From JAKSCF01 sp028279945 (lineage in GTDB: Bacteria > Bacillota > Clostridia > Peptostreptococcales > JAAYPU01): a stretch of 15,044 nt of DNA. The notes under the pieces were generated by a model. That model ran no database searches. It saw only the letters and a list, made by a program, of their open reading frames with translations, and was not told the DNA's origin. Shown here one piece after another: positions 1 to 7,270 of this stretch (its first letter is position 1; each line of letters begins with the position of its first letter). The translations under genes and the position numbers were made by a program. The stretch covers positions 1-15,044 of the forward strand of contig JANQMT010000084.1 in assembly GCA_028279945.1 (NCBI GenBank). Direction: 5' to 3'.

Positions 1-170
1 TTGTAATATAGTTTCATGTAGAGTATATGCGTTCTCTTCCTCCAAGCAGAAATATACCAGTGTGCATTCTTCTTTAGTTTTTTAAGATTTTCTTTCAGAA
101 AGACCTGTTATAAACTTAAATTATATTCCGTCAAAATTTTCAAAAAATTCTATCAATGAATTTTGTTAGA

Positions 171-179
171 TGCTATAAT
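171..179 (+). promoter_or_regulatory. Probable extended -10 promoter of the sigma-54 activator gene
   Basis: TGCTATAAT at 171-179 is a perfect TGn-extended -10 box. It lies about 90 bp upstream of the start codon. No good -35 box is visible at 17 bp (TATCAA is weak), which is tolerable for an extended -10 promoter. No -24/-12 motif is seen, so the regulator gene is probably transcribed by the housekeeping sigma factor. Nothing else in bases 1-259 could be assigned. Confidence 0.45.
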
Positions 180-268
180 ATAATTGTATATTTATTTCCC
201 ATGTGCACAAAGTATACATTAGCATTAACTGCTTATATTTCAATAATTAGATAAAGGAGATGATAGCA

Positions 269-2257
269 TTGTATTCCGAAGAATCTAGAAAAAAAACGTT
301 AATAGCTTGGAAAAAATTTATTAATGATTCTCCAGTAGAAAAGCATCTAGTTAGAGATATTATATTCAAATCTTGGGAAAGATCTAAAAAATATGGTATA
401 GATCCTTACTATGAGAACCCTAAAATTCTATCAGATGATGCGTTACGTATAAGAATTTCTGAAAGAAAAGATTTGATTCAAACTGCTAAGTCTTATTTAG
501 AGAATTTATATAGTTTCGTAAAAGGATCTGGTTTTTATGTTGTTTTAACCGATGAAGAGGGGTATATGTTGTCTATAATGGGTAATCCAGATCTTATCAA
601 TGAAGCTACTTCAGCCACTACCTCTGTTTTAGGCTGTTGTCGAAATGAAAAAGTCATTGGAACCAATAGTATTGGTCTTTGTTTAGCAATCAATGAACCC
701 GTCCAAACCTTAGGAGCAGAGCACTACTTAAAATCCCATCACCGTTGGACTTGTTCTGCCGCACCTATTCATGATGATAAAAAGGAAGTCATTGGTAGTA
801 TTAATATAACTGCTGCTCATACCAATGTACAGCCGCATACTCTTGGAATGGTTGTAGCTGCAGTAGATGGCATAGAAAAAGAAATGAAAATGAAAAAAAC
901 TTATAACGAAATGGATTTAATGAATCAATTATTAACTCAAACATTAGAATCTTTATCTTTTAGTATTATAATCATCAATGAAAATGGTACTATTAAACAT
1001 ATTAATCAAATTGCCTTAAACATATTGAATATTTCTCAGTTAAATGAATCAACAAAAAATATTAATAATATTTTTAATTTTTCTCCCTATAAGGAGTATT
1101 TACTCTCTACTAAAAAAAATATTATTGATACTGAAATAAGCATTAATACCGGTAATGGCGTATACGACTGTACAATGAGCGTGTCTATTGTCAGCAAAAA
1201 TCCTGACAAAATAGACTTTTTAGTCATTACCCTAAAAGATATTAAAACAGTACGCAAACTTGTTAATAAAATGATTGGGTCTCAAGCCAAATTTTCTTTT
1301 GAAAATATTATTGGAAAAAGCAAGAATATAAAAACTGCCATTCAATTAGGAAAAGTTGCTGCTGCTGCTTCTTCTAACGTCCTTTTACTAGGAGAAAGTG
1401 GAACAGGTAAGGAATTATTTGCCCAATCTATTCACAACGAAAGCGATCGAAAAGATTGTCCTTTTATTGCCATTAATTGTGGTGCTTTACCGCGAGGTCT
1501 AATAGAAAGCGAATTATTTGGTTATGAGGCAGGTGCTTTTACAGGTGCAAAAAAAGAAGGCCTTCCAGGTAAGTTCGAATTAGCTAATGGCGGCACCTTA
1601 TTCTTAGACGAAATTGGAGACATGCCCTATGATGTACAAGTAAGCCTACTAAGAGTTTTACAAAATAAAGAAATCACTCGAATAGGTGGTAAACATAGCA
1701 AAAAAATAGATGTAAGAATTATTGCAGCAACCAATAGGAATTTAGAAGAGTGTACCTATAATAAATCCTTCAGAGAAGATTTATATTTTAGGCTAAATGT
1801 TTTTCCTATATCCATTCCCTCTTTAAAAGAAAGAAAAGAAGATATTAGAATACTATCTACGTACTTTTTAAGTAAAAATAGTTTGAGTATAGAAAAAAAA
1901 ATAATAGGTATTGATAATGAAGCAAATGATTATTTAGAAAAATATTCTTGGCCAGGAAATATTCGTGAATTGGAAAATATTATTGAACGGGCTTTAAACA
2001 TCTGTGATGGAGAATATATTAAAAGTACTGATCTACCTGACTATATCATCACTAGCATCAATACTGCCGATATCCCGCAATTCAGTTTTAATCAAAATTG
2101 TTCTATTCAGTCGGTAGAGGAATTTTTAATAATCCAAGCTCTTAAGAAAAATAAAGGGATTATTAAAAAAGCAGCTGAAGAATTAGGTATTAATAGACGA
2201 ACTCTCTATAATAAACTAAACAAGTTAAATATTAGCTATGATATATATAGAGAATAA
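269..2257 (+). CDS. Sigma-54-dependent transcriptional activator, AcoR/DhaR-like (GAF-PAS-AAA+-Fis HTH)
   Basis: This is an enhancer-binding activator that uses ATP hydrolysis to open sigma-54 promoters. Residue numbers count from the upstream ATG at 260. The N-terminal sensor region (about 75-215) has AcoR-type signatures (VIGTNSIG, TCSAAPI). A PAS-like region follows (about 225-335). The AAA+ domain has Walker A GESGTGKE (near 377), the sigma-54 contact loop GAFTGA (near 424) and Walker B GGTLFLDEIGD. The C-terminal Fis-type helix-turn-helix reads KKAAEELGINRRTLYNKL. There is no receiver domain, so it should sense a small molecule directly. The ATG at 260 overlaps the ribosome binding site AAAGGAG (253-259). 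The in-frame TTG at 269, nine bases after GGAG, is the better start. It converges on the minus-strand TRAP/aminotransferase gene set, whose promoter is a good -24/-12 element, so it is the likely activator of that set. Family is certain; ligand is unknown. Confidence 0.95.
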   Translation: MYSEESRKKTLIAWKKFINDSPVEKHLVRDIIFKSWERSKKYGIDPYYENPKILSDDALRIRISERKDLIQTAKSYLENLYSFVKGSGFYVVLTDEEGYMLSIMGNPDLINEATSATTSVLGCCRNEKVIGTNSIGLCLAINEPVQTLGAEHYLKSHHRWTCSAAPIHDDKKEVIGSINITAAHTNVQPHTLGMVVAAVDGIEKEMKMKKTYNEMDLMNQLLTQTLESLSFSIIIINENGTIKHINQIALNILNISQLNESTKNINNIFNFSPYKEYLLSTKKNIIDTEISINTGNGVYDCTMSVSIVSKNPDKIDFLVITLKDIKTVRKLVNKMIGSQAKFSFENIIGKSKNIKTAIQLGKVAAAASSNVLLLGESGTGKELFAQSIHNESDRKDCPFIAINCGALPRGLIESELFGYEAGAFTGAKKEGLPGKFELANGGTLFLDEIGDMPYDVQVSLLRVLQNKEITRIGGKHSKKIDVRIIAATNRNLEECTYNKSFREDLYFRLNVFPISIPSLKERKEDIRILSTYFLSKNSLSIEKKIIGIDNEANDYLEKYSWPGNIRELENIIERALNICDGEYIKSTDLPDYIITSINTADIPQFSFNQNCSIQSVEEFLIIQALKKNKGIIKKAAEELGINRRTLYNKLNKLNISYDIYRE

Positions 2258-2317
2258 GAGAAAACCCTTGAAAAATAAAATATAGCAATAAAGAAGGTTT
2301 TCTCATTGCTATATTTT
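2258..2317. terminator. Overlapping alternative hairpins forming a bidirectional terminator
   Basis: Two perfect inverted repeats interlock. GAGAAAACC (2258-2266) pairs with GGTTTTCTC (2296-2304). AAAATATAGCAAT (2277-2289) pairs with ATTGCTATATTTT (2305-2317) across a 15-nt loop. Only one can fold fully at a time. The second has an A-run on one side and a T-run on the other, so it can terminate both the activator transcript and the converging minus-strand transcript. Confidence 0.7.
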
Positions 2318-2324
2318 AAAAAAA

Positions 2325-2504
2325 TTATAAATTCATTGAATGTCTTAACTGAACTATTGTATATCGACATGGTATAGATAATCCTCCTGAAAGAACTCCT
2401 ATACCTACAATTGCCAAGATATTCGCAATTGTAATACAAAGCAAGAAATCATCTTGGTATTGTATATTTTCTTTTTCACATAGTGTTTGAAAATAATTAA
2501 TCAT
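2325..2504 (-). CDS. Possible small membrane protein (59 aa) at the end of the TRAP operon
   Basis: The minus-strand ATG at 2504 opens a 59-codon frame beginning MINYFQTLCEKENIQYQDDF. It has a hydrophobic middle (about residues 20-43, including LAIVGIGVLSGG) and ends just before the bidirectional terminator. It starts 68 nt after the dctM stop on the same strand, so it could be the last operon gene. A GGAGGT sequence sits upstream at 2520-2525, but its 15-nt spacing to the ATG is too long for a good ribosome binding site, which weakens the call. I do not recognise the protein. It may be real, a decayed fragment, or chance. Confidence 0.35.
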   Translation of the reverse strand: MINYFQTLCEKENIQYQDDFLLCITIANILAIVGIGVLSGGLSIPCRYTIVQLRHSMNL

Positions 2505-2572
2505 TTTTCTTGGTTATTTACCTCCAGAATTTATGAGTGAACCTTTTGACTATTTAACAACTTTCTCATTTG

Positions 2573-3892
2573 CTACATTCTATTTGGCAAGAAAGTTGCC
2601 AATTCTGGAAAAATTGTCAGTATAATAAGGAATGCTAACATAATAATCACAAAAGGAAATACTCCTATAATTGTTTCCATCATATTGCTTTCACCCGAGA
2701 TACTATGTGTAATGTAAATGTTGAAACCTACAGGCGGTGTAATCAGTGATAGCTCCATCAACACCGTTAGAGCAACACCAAACCATATAGGGTCAAATCC
2801 CAGACCACTAGTCATAATGGGATAGAAAACGGGAACGCTTATGATTAATAAGTCAAGACCATCAACAAGGCAACCTAAGACCATATAAATAACGACGATA
2901 AACATCCATATAAAAAAAGGACTTATTGGAAGCTCAGAAACAAATATGCTTAAATTCTTAGGAATATCAAGAAGCGAAAGAGCCATTCCCAGTGCCCTGG
3001 CTGAAATAATGCCTATCATTAACTGTCCTGTTATAATCACTGTTTCTTCAACAGCTTTTATAAAAAGCTTCCTTGTCATCGTACGATACAAAAACTTCCA
3101 CAGTATCATTGCAATGAAAATAGCCACCGCTGCTGCTTCTGTGGGTGTAGCAAACCCGCCATAAATGGACATCATAATACCACCGATTAACACAATAATC
3201 GGCCAAATATCAAAGAATGCTGAACCGAGATCTTTAATATAGCCGATACCGCCAAACTTATTTCGCGCCGGTGCCCAGTCCGGATTTTTGAGGCAAGCTA
3301 TAGCCATATATAAAATAAACATACCTGCTAGAACAATCCCAGGTATTAAGCCGGCAATAAATAGCTTTCCAACGGAATTATTTGTCATAGCACCATATAG
3401 TATCATCATAATAGATGGCGGAATCAATACACCCAATGTCCCACCTGCACAAATAGAGCCTAAAGTAATACGTTTTGCATATCCCTGTTTCCTAAGTTCC
3501 GGATATGACACGCCGCCAACAGCTACCGTTGTAGCTGTGCTTGATCCTGAACAAGCAGCAAAAATACTGCAAGTCAAGATATTGGTATGAAGCATCCCCC
3601 CTGGAAAAGGACCTAATATTTTCTTCACACCTCGAAACAGCGAATTGCTACACGTACTCATAATTAAAATCTCTCCCATAAATATAAAAAGCGGTATTGC
3701 CACCAATGTATAGGAATTAACACTGTTTAACAAAACACCCTCTAATGCATCGTGCATACCTCCTCGGCCTAAAAACATTAAAGCTACAAGAGATGTTGCG
3801 TAGAGTGAAAAAGAAAGCCATGTACCTGTCGACATAAGCAATAATAGGACTCCCACAATAATACCAACATTATAAAATACATCTGCTTGCAT
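2573..3892 (-). CDS. dctM: TRAP transporter large permease, DctM family
   Basis: This is the large (about 12-helix) membrane subunit that carries the ion-coupled transport path of a tripartite ATP-independent periplasmic transporter. At 439 aa it is full length for the family. Hydrophobic segments run throughout, with conserved-type stretches such as GILIPPSIMMILYG-like motifs (seen here as GVLIPPSIMMILYGAMT), CSGSSTATTVAVGGVSYPELRKQGY, and TPTEAAAVAIFIAM. It starts 2 nt after the dctQ stop, and its ribosome binding site AAAGGAG lies inside the dctQ 3' end, so the two are translationally coupled. With the upstream DctQ and DctP it completes a TRAP system. The substrate cannot be read from this subunit. 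Confidence 0.95.
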   Translation of the reverse strand: MQADVFYNVGIIVGVLLLLMSTGTWLSFSLYATSLVALMFLGRGGMHDALEGVLLNSVNSYTLVAIPLFIFMGEILIMSTCSNSLFRGVKKILGPFPGGMLHTNILTCSIFAACSGSSTATTVAVGGVSYPELRKQGYAKRITLGSICAGGTLGVLIPPSIMMILYGAMTNNSVGKLFIAGLIPGIVLAGMFILYMAIACLKNPDWAPARNKFGGIGYIKDLGSAFFDIWPIIVLIGGIMMSIYGGFATPTEAAAVAIFIAMILWKFLYRTMTRKLFIKAVEETVIITGQLMIGIISARALGMALSLLDIPKNLSIFVSELPISPFFIWMFIVVIYMVLGCLVDGLDLLIISVPVFYPIMTSGLGFDPIWFGVALTVLMELSLITPPVGFNIYITHSISGESNMMETIIGVFPFVIIMLAFLIILTIFPELATFLPNRM

Positions 3893-3894
3893 GT

Positions 3895-4479
3895 TTAATC
3901 TCCTTTTCTCTCTTGTGAATTATTTTCGGCTTCATAATAAAATTTCAATTGAGAGTTCTTATATTTCAGTATTAATATTTGGTTAATAAGATACATCACC
4001 GTATCCATCATAAATAATATGAGGCCAATTACGACAATTGGAGAAAATATCCAAACAGGTGTCTTCATTGGTCCGGAGCTCACTACATTTCTTTTCAAAG
4101 TATATAAAAACCAATTGGTGGACGCATCTATCATAAACCCTAAGCATATAATTGCTACTATAGCAGAAAAAATAGCAGCTATAGTTTTATATTTAAGAGG
4201 TAATTTTCTCACAATCATATTCATATTGAGATGACGATCTTTTCTAAGAGTATAGCTAAAAGCAAGATAGGCCATAGGAATCAATGCAAAACTACTCCAT
4301 TCTTCAATAAAAAGCCATTGGAAACCAATAAATGCGCGATTCATCACACCTGCAGCAATAATAATTGTAACAATTACCATAAGTGTTCCACTAATAATGG
4401 CACTGATTTTTGAAATGAAGTTAAAGGCTGCATCAATTTTTTTTATTATGTTTAATAAAATATGATTATTTTCTTTCAT
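3895..4479 (-). CDS. dctQ: TRAP transporter small permease, DctQ family
   Basis: This small four-helix subunit couples DctP docking to the DctM permease in the membrane. The chosen start is the ATG at 4479, which has AAGGAG six bases upstream and gives 194 aa beginning MKENNHILLN. The longer frame from 4506 would place that ribosome binding site inside the gene and has none of its own. Four hydrophobic segments are visible (near residues 25-45, 60-80, 95-115 and 140-160). Family-type features include the W-E-W-SSFALIPMAYLAFSYTLRKDRHLNM region between helices two and three. It lies between dctP (105 nt upstream, with a hairpin) and dctM (2 nt downstream). Confidence 0.92.
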   Translation of the reverse strand: MKENNHILLNIIKKIDAAFNFISKISAIISGTLMVIVTIIIAAGVMNRAFIGFQWLFIEEWSSFALIPMAYLAFSYTLRKDRHLNMNMIVRKLPLKYKTIAAIFSAIVAIICLGFMIDASTNWFLYTLKRNVVSSGPMKTPVWIFSPIVVIGLILFMMDTVMYLINQILILKYKNSQLKFYYEAENNSQERKGD

Positions 4480-4520
4480 AGAAATCTCCTTCTTTATTAG
4501 CGACACATCATATAAGGTAA

Positions 4521-4558
4521 GTATACCTTTCTCCTAAGATAATAGGGGAAAGGTATAC
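4521..4558 (-). promoter_or_regulatory. Intergenic stem-loop between dctP and dctQ
   Basis: GTATACCTTTCTCCTA (4521-4536) pairs with TAGGGGAAAGGTATAC (4543-4558) across a 6-nt loop: 16 pairs with one G-U. It stands alone between the dctP stop and dctQ. In the direction of transcription no U-run follows it, so it is more likely an mRNA 3'-end stabiliser or partial terminator than a full stop. That would yield more binding protein than permease. Confidence 0.7.
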
Positions 4559-4584
4559 GTTTTTACAAAACAAGTATTATGAAT

Positions 4585-5658
4585 CTAGCGTATGCTATCA
4601 ACCTGTTCAAGTACTCTTACAGCGTCGTCGCCTACTTCTTCCATCCAAGGCTCCCAAATGTCTTTTTTAACTTTTTCTAGTACTTCCTTTTGTTTTTCTT
4701 CTGTAGGAGTAAATATTTTTGCACCGTCTGCTTCAACTTTATCGCGGGTTGCATTATCTCTCTCTACGTCTAACATCTCAGGCTTTGTAGCAGAGTCATG
4801 CATAACTCTAAGAAATACCTCCTTAATATCATCAGGCAGACTGTTAAGTGCATCTAGGCTAACAATCATAGCATCACTTGAGATATTGATAGTCCACCTA
4901 TTGACGGTATCAACATAGTCGAAAAAACCACCTGATTCTGCATTTGATACGGCTGTAATCAACCCATCAATTAAATTGGTTGATAGTGCTGTATAGACCT
5001 CACTGAATGAAATAGGAACCGGTGTTCCACCTAAGCATTGGACAAACTTAGCTAAGTCAGCATTATATGTTCTTACCTTATGTCCCTTAAGAGAACCCAA
5101 GCCATCTGCTTCATAACCAACAGTAAAAATGTCTGTCGGTGCTCCCGGTAGCATGTGTATCATACTAGAATTCCAGCGTTCTTGCAAAATGTTTTCTAAA
5201 GCACCTTCTCTGTTTTGTTCAAAATTACCCCACAGTTTACTCATAGTCTCCCAGTTCTTTTCTCGATCGGTGGGTAACAGCATTGGTATTCCATCTACTC
5301 CAAAAATAGGTTCAACAGCACTTACATATGATCCTATAAAATGGCCCAGTTCTGCATGTCCATCTGAGACAACTTTGAGCATATCTTCTCCTGAATAAGG
5401 ATGCTGACCATCCCAATAAGTGGCGATTTTTAGCCTACCGTTTGTTTCTTCTTCTATTTGATCGAATAGTTGTGGCCATAGTTCACAACACGCAGCATCA
5501 TTGGGTCCCAAAGCAGAATAAAATGTCCAGTTAATTACTTCGTCTGTTTTACCGGCTTCGGATGTTCCGCTTTGCTGTGTATTACAACCAGTAAGGGTAG
5601 CTGATAAAATCATAACAACTGTAAGAAGTATTGTTATAAGTTTATTGTTCTTTTTCAT
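4585..5658 (-). CDS. dctP: TRAP transporter substrate-binding lipoprotein, DctP family
   Basis: This extracytoplasmic solute receptor captures the substrate and delivers it to DctQM. It has a typical lipoprotein signal: positive N-terminus MKKNNK, a hydrophobic core, and lipobox LTGC with Cys25, so it should be anchored to the outer face of the membrane. The DctP fold signature is clear in the stretch LKGHKVRTYNADLAKF (the conserved Arg normally contacts a substrate carboxylate), then GGTPVPISFSEVYTALST and NLIDGLITA. Length (357 aa) is normal. The start has GAGGAGG about 7 nt upstream. It is the first transporter gene, downstream of the epimerase gene. A carboxylated substrate is expected from the family; its identity is not evident. 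Confidence 0.94.
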   Translation of the reverse strand: MKKNNKLITILLTVVMILSATLTGCNTQQSGTSEAGKTDEVINWTFYSALGPNDAACCELWPQLFDQIEEETNGRLKIATYWDGQHPYSGEDMLKVVSDGHAELGHFIGSYVSAVEPIFGVDGIPMLLPTDREKNWETMSKLWGNFEQNREGALENILQERWNSSMIHMLPGAPTDIFTVGYEADGLGSLKGHKVRTYNADLAKFVQCLGGTPVPISFSEVYTALSTNLIDGLITAVSNAESGGFFDYVDTVNRWTINISSDAMIVSLDALNSLPDDIKEVFLRVMHDSATKPEMLDVERDNATRDKVEADGAKIFTPTEEKQKEVLEKVKKDIWEPWMEEVGDDAVRVLEQVDSIR

Positions 5659-5679
5659 TCTCTTTCCTCCTCAACCTTA

Positions 5680-5783
5680 AAGGTAGTGTCAAGCTCGGTC
5701 TGTAAGCCCGTTTATTTACAGGTTTACAAGGATTTATAAAGCCTAAATATAAAAGGAATTGACTTACTTTACACTACTACCTT
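5680..5783. repeat. Inverted-repeat-bounded element in the dctP leader
   Basis: AAGGTAGT (5680-5687) is repeated inverted as ACTACCTT (5776-5783). Similarity continues imperfectly inward (GTGTCAAG against GTGTAAAGTAAGTCAA). In the dctP leader orientation a second small hairpin CTGTAA/TTACAG lies inside. It could be a folded 5' leader or the paired ends of a decayed insertion element. No coding sequence fits inside. Confidence 0.4.
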
Positions 5784-5820
5784 AAAAATATTTTTGCAAA
5801 AACTCTGTAAGGCTTTAATT

Positions 5821-5850
5821 AAAAGTGTTTATTAACCTAAGCACTTTTTT
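5821..5850 (+). terminator. Hairpin with T-run, likely terminator
   Basis: AAAAGTG (5821-5827) pairs with CACTTTT (5842-5848), and six Ts follow on the + strand. On the minus strand the same stem is followed by TTAATTAAA, so it may also attenuate read-through from the epimerase gene into dctP. Confidence 0.5.
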
Positions 5851-5866
5851 ATTTACCCCGAAATTT

Positions 5867-6070
5867 ATGAGTTCTTTATTACTTTTCCCAATGCTACTTG
5901 GGGATGGTATAGCCATAAAGAACAATGATTTTACGGTTATACCGGGTATTTTATTTCAACATACAACAAAGGATATTAAATTAGATTTACCTCTCTATTT
6001 ACACCTTGTTGATGCGAAATACCATGATATCATTTCTGGGCTCGTGGTAAAAAAAGCTGACAAAACTTAA
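5867..6070 (+). CDS. Orphan small open frame of unknown nature, probably a gene fragment
   Basis: The + strand frame from ATG 5867 encodes 67 aa, including DGIAIKNNDFTVIPGILFQH and ending VVKKADKT. The frame stays open upstream to a GTG at 5825, inside the preceding terminator-like hairpin. No ribosome binding site precedes either start. It lies on the opposite strand to the flanking operon genes, in the 468-nt gap between the epimerase and dctP genes. Composition is protein-like rather than low-complexity, which suggests a leftover from an inserted gene. I do not recognise the family. Confidence 0.2.
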   Translation: MSSLLLFPMLLGDGIAIKNNDFTVIPGILFQHTTKDIKLDLPLYLHLVDAKYHDIISGLVVKKADKT

Positions 6071-6126
6071 AACTGACCAGCTGTTTCATTTTGAATCCAT
6101 GTTTAATCACAAAACCATTAACCTAT

Positions 6127-6933
6127 TTAAGCATTATCAATCATCCTCTTTAAGTACTGCACACATCGAGGCAGTTCTATTTCAGTGTCACCCGAAATAC
6201 TGCACTCAAGAGCCATACCACCGATGTATTGAATGGCTTTAAGAGCAGAAAAACCAGACACAAAATCAGTATGTCCATGTCCTGGCAACATTCTGTTAGA
6301 ATCACCCAGCTGAACATGCCCAATAGATTCACCCGCATTTATAATAGCTTGTGCGATATCATTTTCTTCAATGCTCATATGGAAAAAATCAGCCATTATT
6401 TTTATATTATTTTCACCAACCATATCAATATATTCTTTACAATCTTTCAGTGAATAGTAAAAATGTGTCTCATACCGATTAATGGGCTCAATCAGCACAC
6501 TTGACCCTACTTTTTTTGCGTATTGAGCTGAGAAGAAAAGGAAATCGGTAAGCAATTCTATCTCCTTTTGTATAGGGCGTTTGGGGTGATTAAATAACGG
6601 CAATGGGTCTTGGCATTGATATTCAGCAGCCAGCACAGCCGGACACCCGATTTGCGCCGCTATTTCCAGTGATAGCTCTGCGTGTTTCTTTTTCTCTTTT
6701 AAAGCTTCTAGGCTGTCAAGCGGACGGCGAAAGCTATTTCTTGGTATTAAAAGCGCATAGGTTGTTAGATGGTTATCATCTAAAGCCGTAATGATCTCTT
6801 TGACTATCTCAGGCGTTGTATCTGTATCACCCAGACGAATTTCCATACCCTCAAATCCATACTCCCTTGCCTTTCTAAACTTTTCTGTAAAAGTTTCACC
6901 CGGAATCATAAAAGTTGAGCAAGCTATTTTCAT
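6127..6933 (-). CDS. Sugar isomerase/epimerase, AP-endonuclease-2 TIM-barrel family
   Basis: This is a xylose-isomerase-like TIM barrel (PF01261 type) expected to interconvert keto/aldo sugars or epimerise them with a divalent metal. The start at 6933 has GGAGG eight bases upstream and gives 268 aa (MKIACSTFMIPG). The longer frame from 6981 has no ribosome binding site. Predicted metal ligands by motif are Glu149 (LIEPINRYE), Asp182 (MADFFHM), Gln208 (GHVQLGDSNR) and Glu243 (ALECS). Glu155, His185 and Arg214 sit at the usual substrate positions. The HVQ form with Gln as ligand recalls hydroxypyruvate isomerase more than D-tagatose 3-epimerase, which has His there. It lies downstream of the transaldolase gene and upstream of dctP, so it probably acts on the imported compound or an early intermediate. 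Exact substrate unknown. Confidence 0.88.
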   Translation of the reverse strand: MKIACSTFMIPGETFTEKFRKAREYGFEGMEIRLGDTDTTPEIVKEIITALDDNHLTTYALLIPRNSFRRPLDSLEALKEKKKHAELSLEIAAQIGCPAVLAAEYQCQDPLPLFNHPKRPIQKEIELLTDFLFFSAQYAKKVGSSVLIEPINRYETHFYYSLKDCKEYIDMVGENNIKIMADFFHMSIEENDIAQAIINAGESIGHVQLGDSNRMLPGHGHTDFVSGFSALKAIQYIGGMALECSISGDTEIELPRCVQYLKRMIDNA

Positions 6934-6994
6934 ATAAAATACCTCCTTATCTTTAGTAAATATGAAAAAATCTTTAATCATTTTAACCTCGTAA

Positions 6995-7240
6995 GTTCAC
7001 TAAAAACATAAGCACTACAAGAACAAAGATTACAATCAGCATCTGCAGACTTCTCATCACTTAGCCTTACATTTAAAGCCAGTATATGTGGTTCATGTTC
7101 CTCAGACCGGAATTTTTGCTCCTACTTCCTTCAGATTCCATCTCTCGGTGAACCCCCTTGTCATTGGGTAACACCTATATCACCTTTCGATGCTCGTGAC
7201 TTTCACCGTCCATCCACAATAAACCCGGATTTTAGACATA
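6995..7240 (-). mobile_element. Group II intron remnant (5' domain I), no maturase
   Basis: Read on the minus strand, this stretch has the conserved look of domain I of bacterial group II introns: GGTGAAAGTCACGAGCATCG, GACAAGGGGGTTCACCGAGA, GATGGAATCTGAAGGAAG, CCGGTCTGAGGAAC, then ACCACATATA. I know these words from the RNA upstream of LtrA-type maturase genes in Firmicutes. No reverse transcriptase frame, domain V or 3' end follows before the epimerase gene at 6933, so it is a truncated copy. It occupies most of the 337-nt gap between the transaldolase and epimerase genes, in the operon's orientation. Boundaries are approximate. Confidence 0.55.
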
Positions 7241-7270
7241 CATGATTCATGGTTAATCCTTTCTTTTTAA

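Noticed and set aside
1..85. Partial minus-strand coding sequence running off the left edge
   Set aside because: One frame is open for about 25 codons (including EECTLVYFCLEEENAYTLHE), but it has no start codon with a ribosome binding site and is too short to judge.
5790..5815. Second -24/-12 promoter for dctP on the minus strand (TTACAG-N5-TTGCA)
   Set aside because: The -12 part fits but the invariant GG of the -24 part is absent (TTACAG), so RpoN recognition is unlikely.
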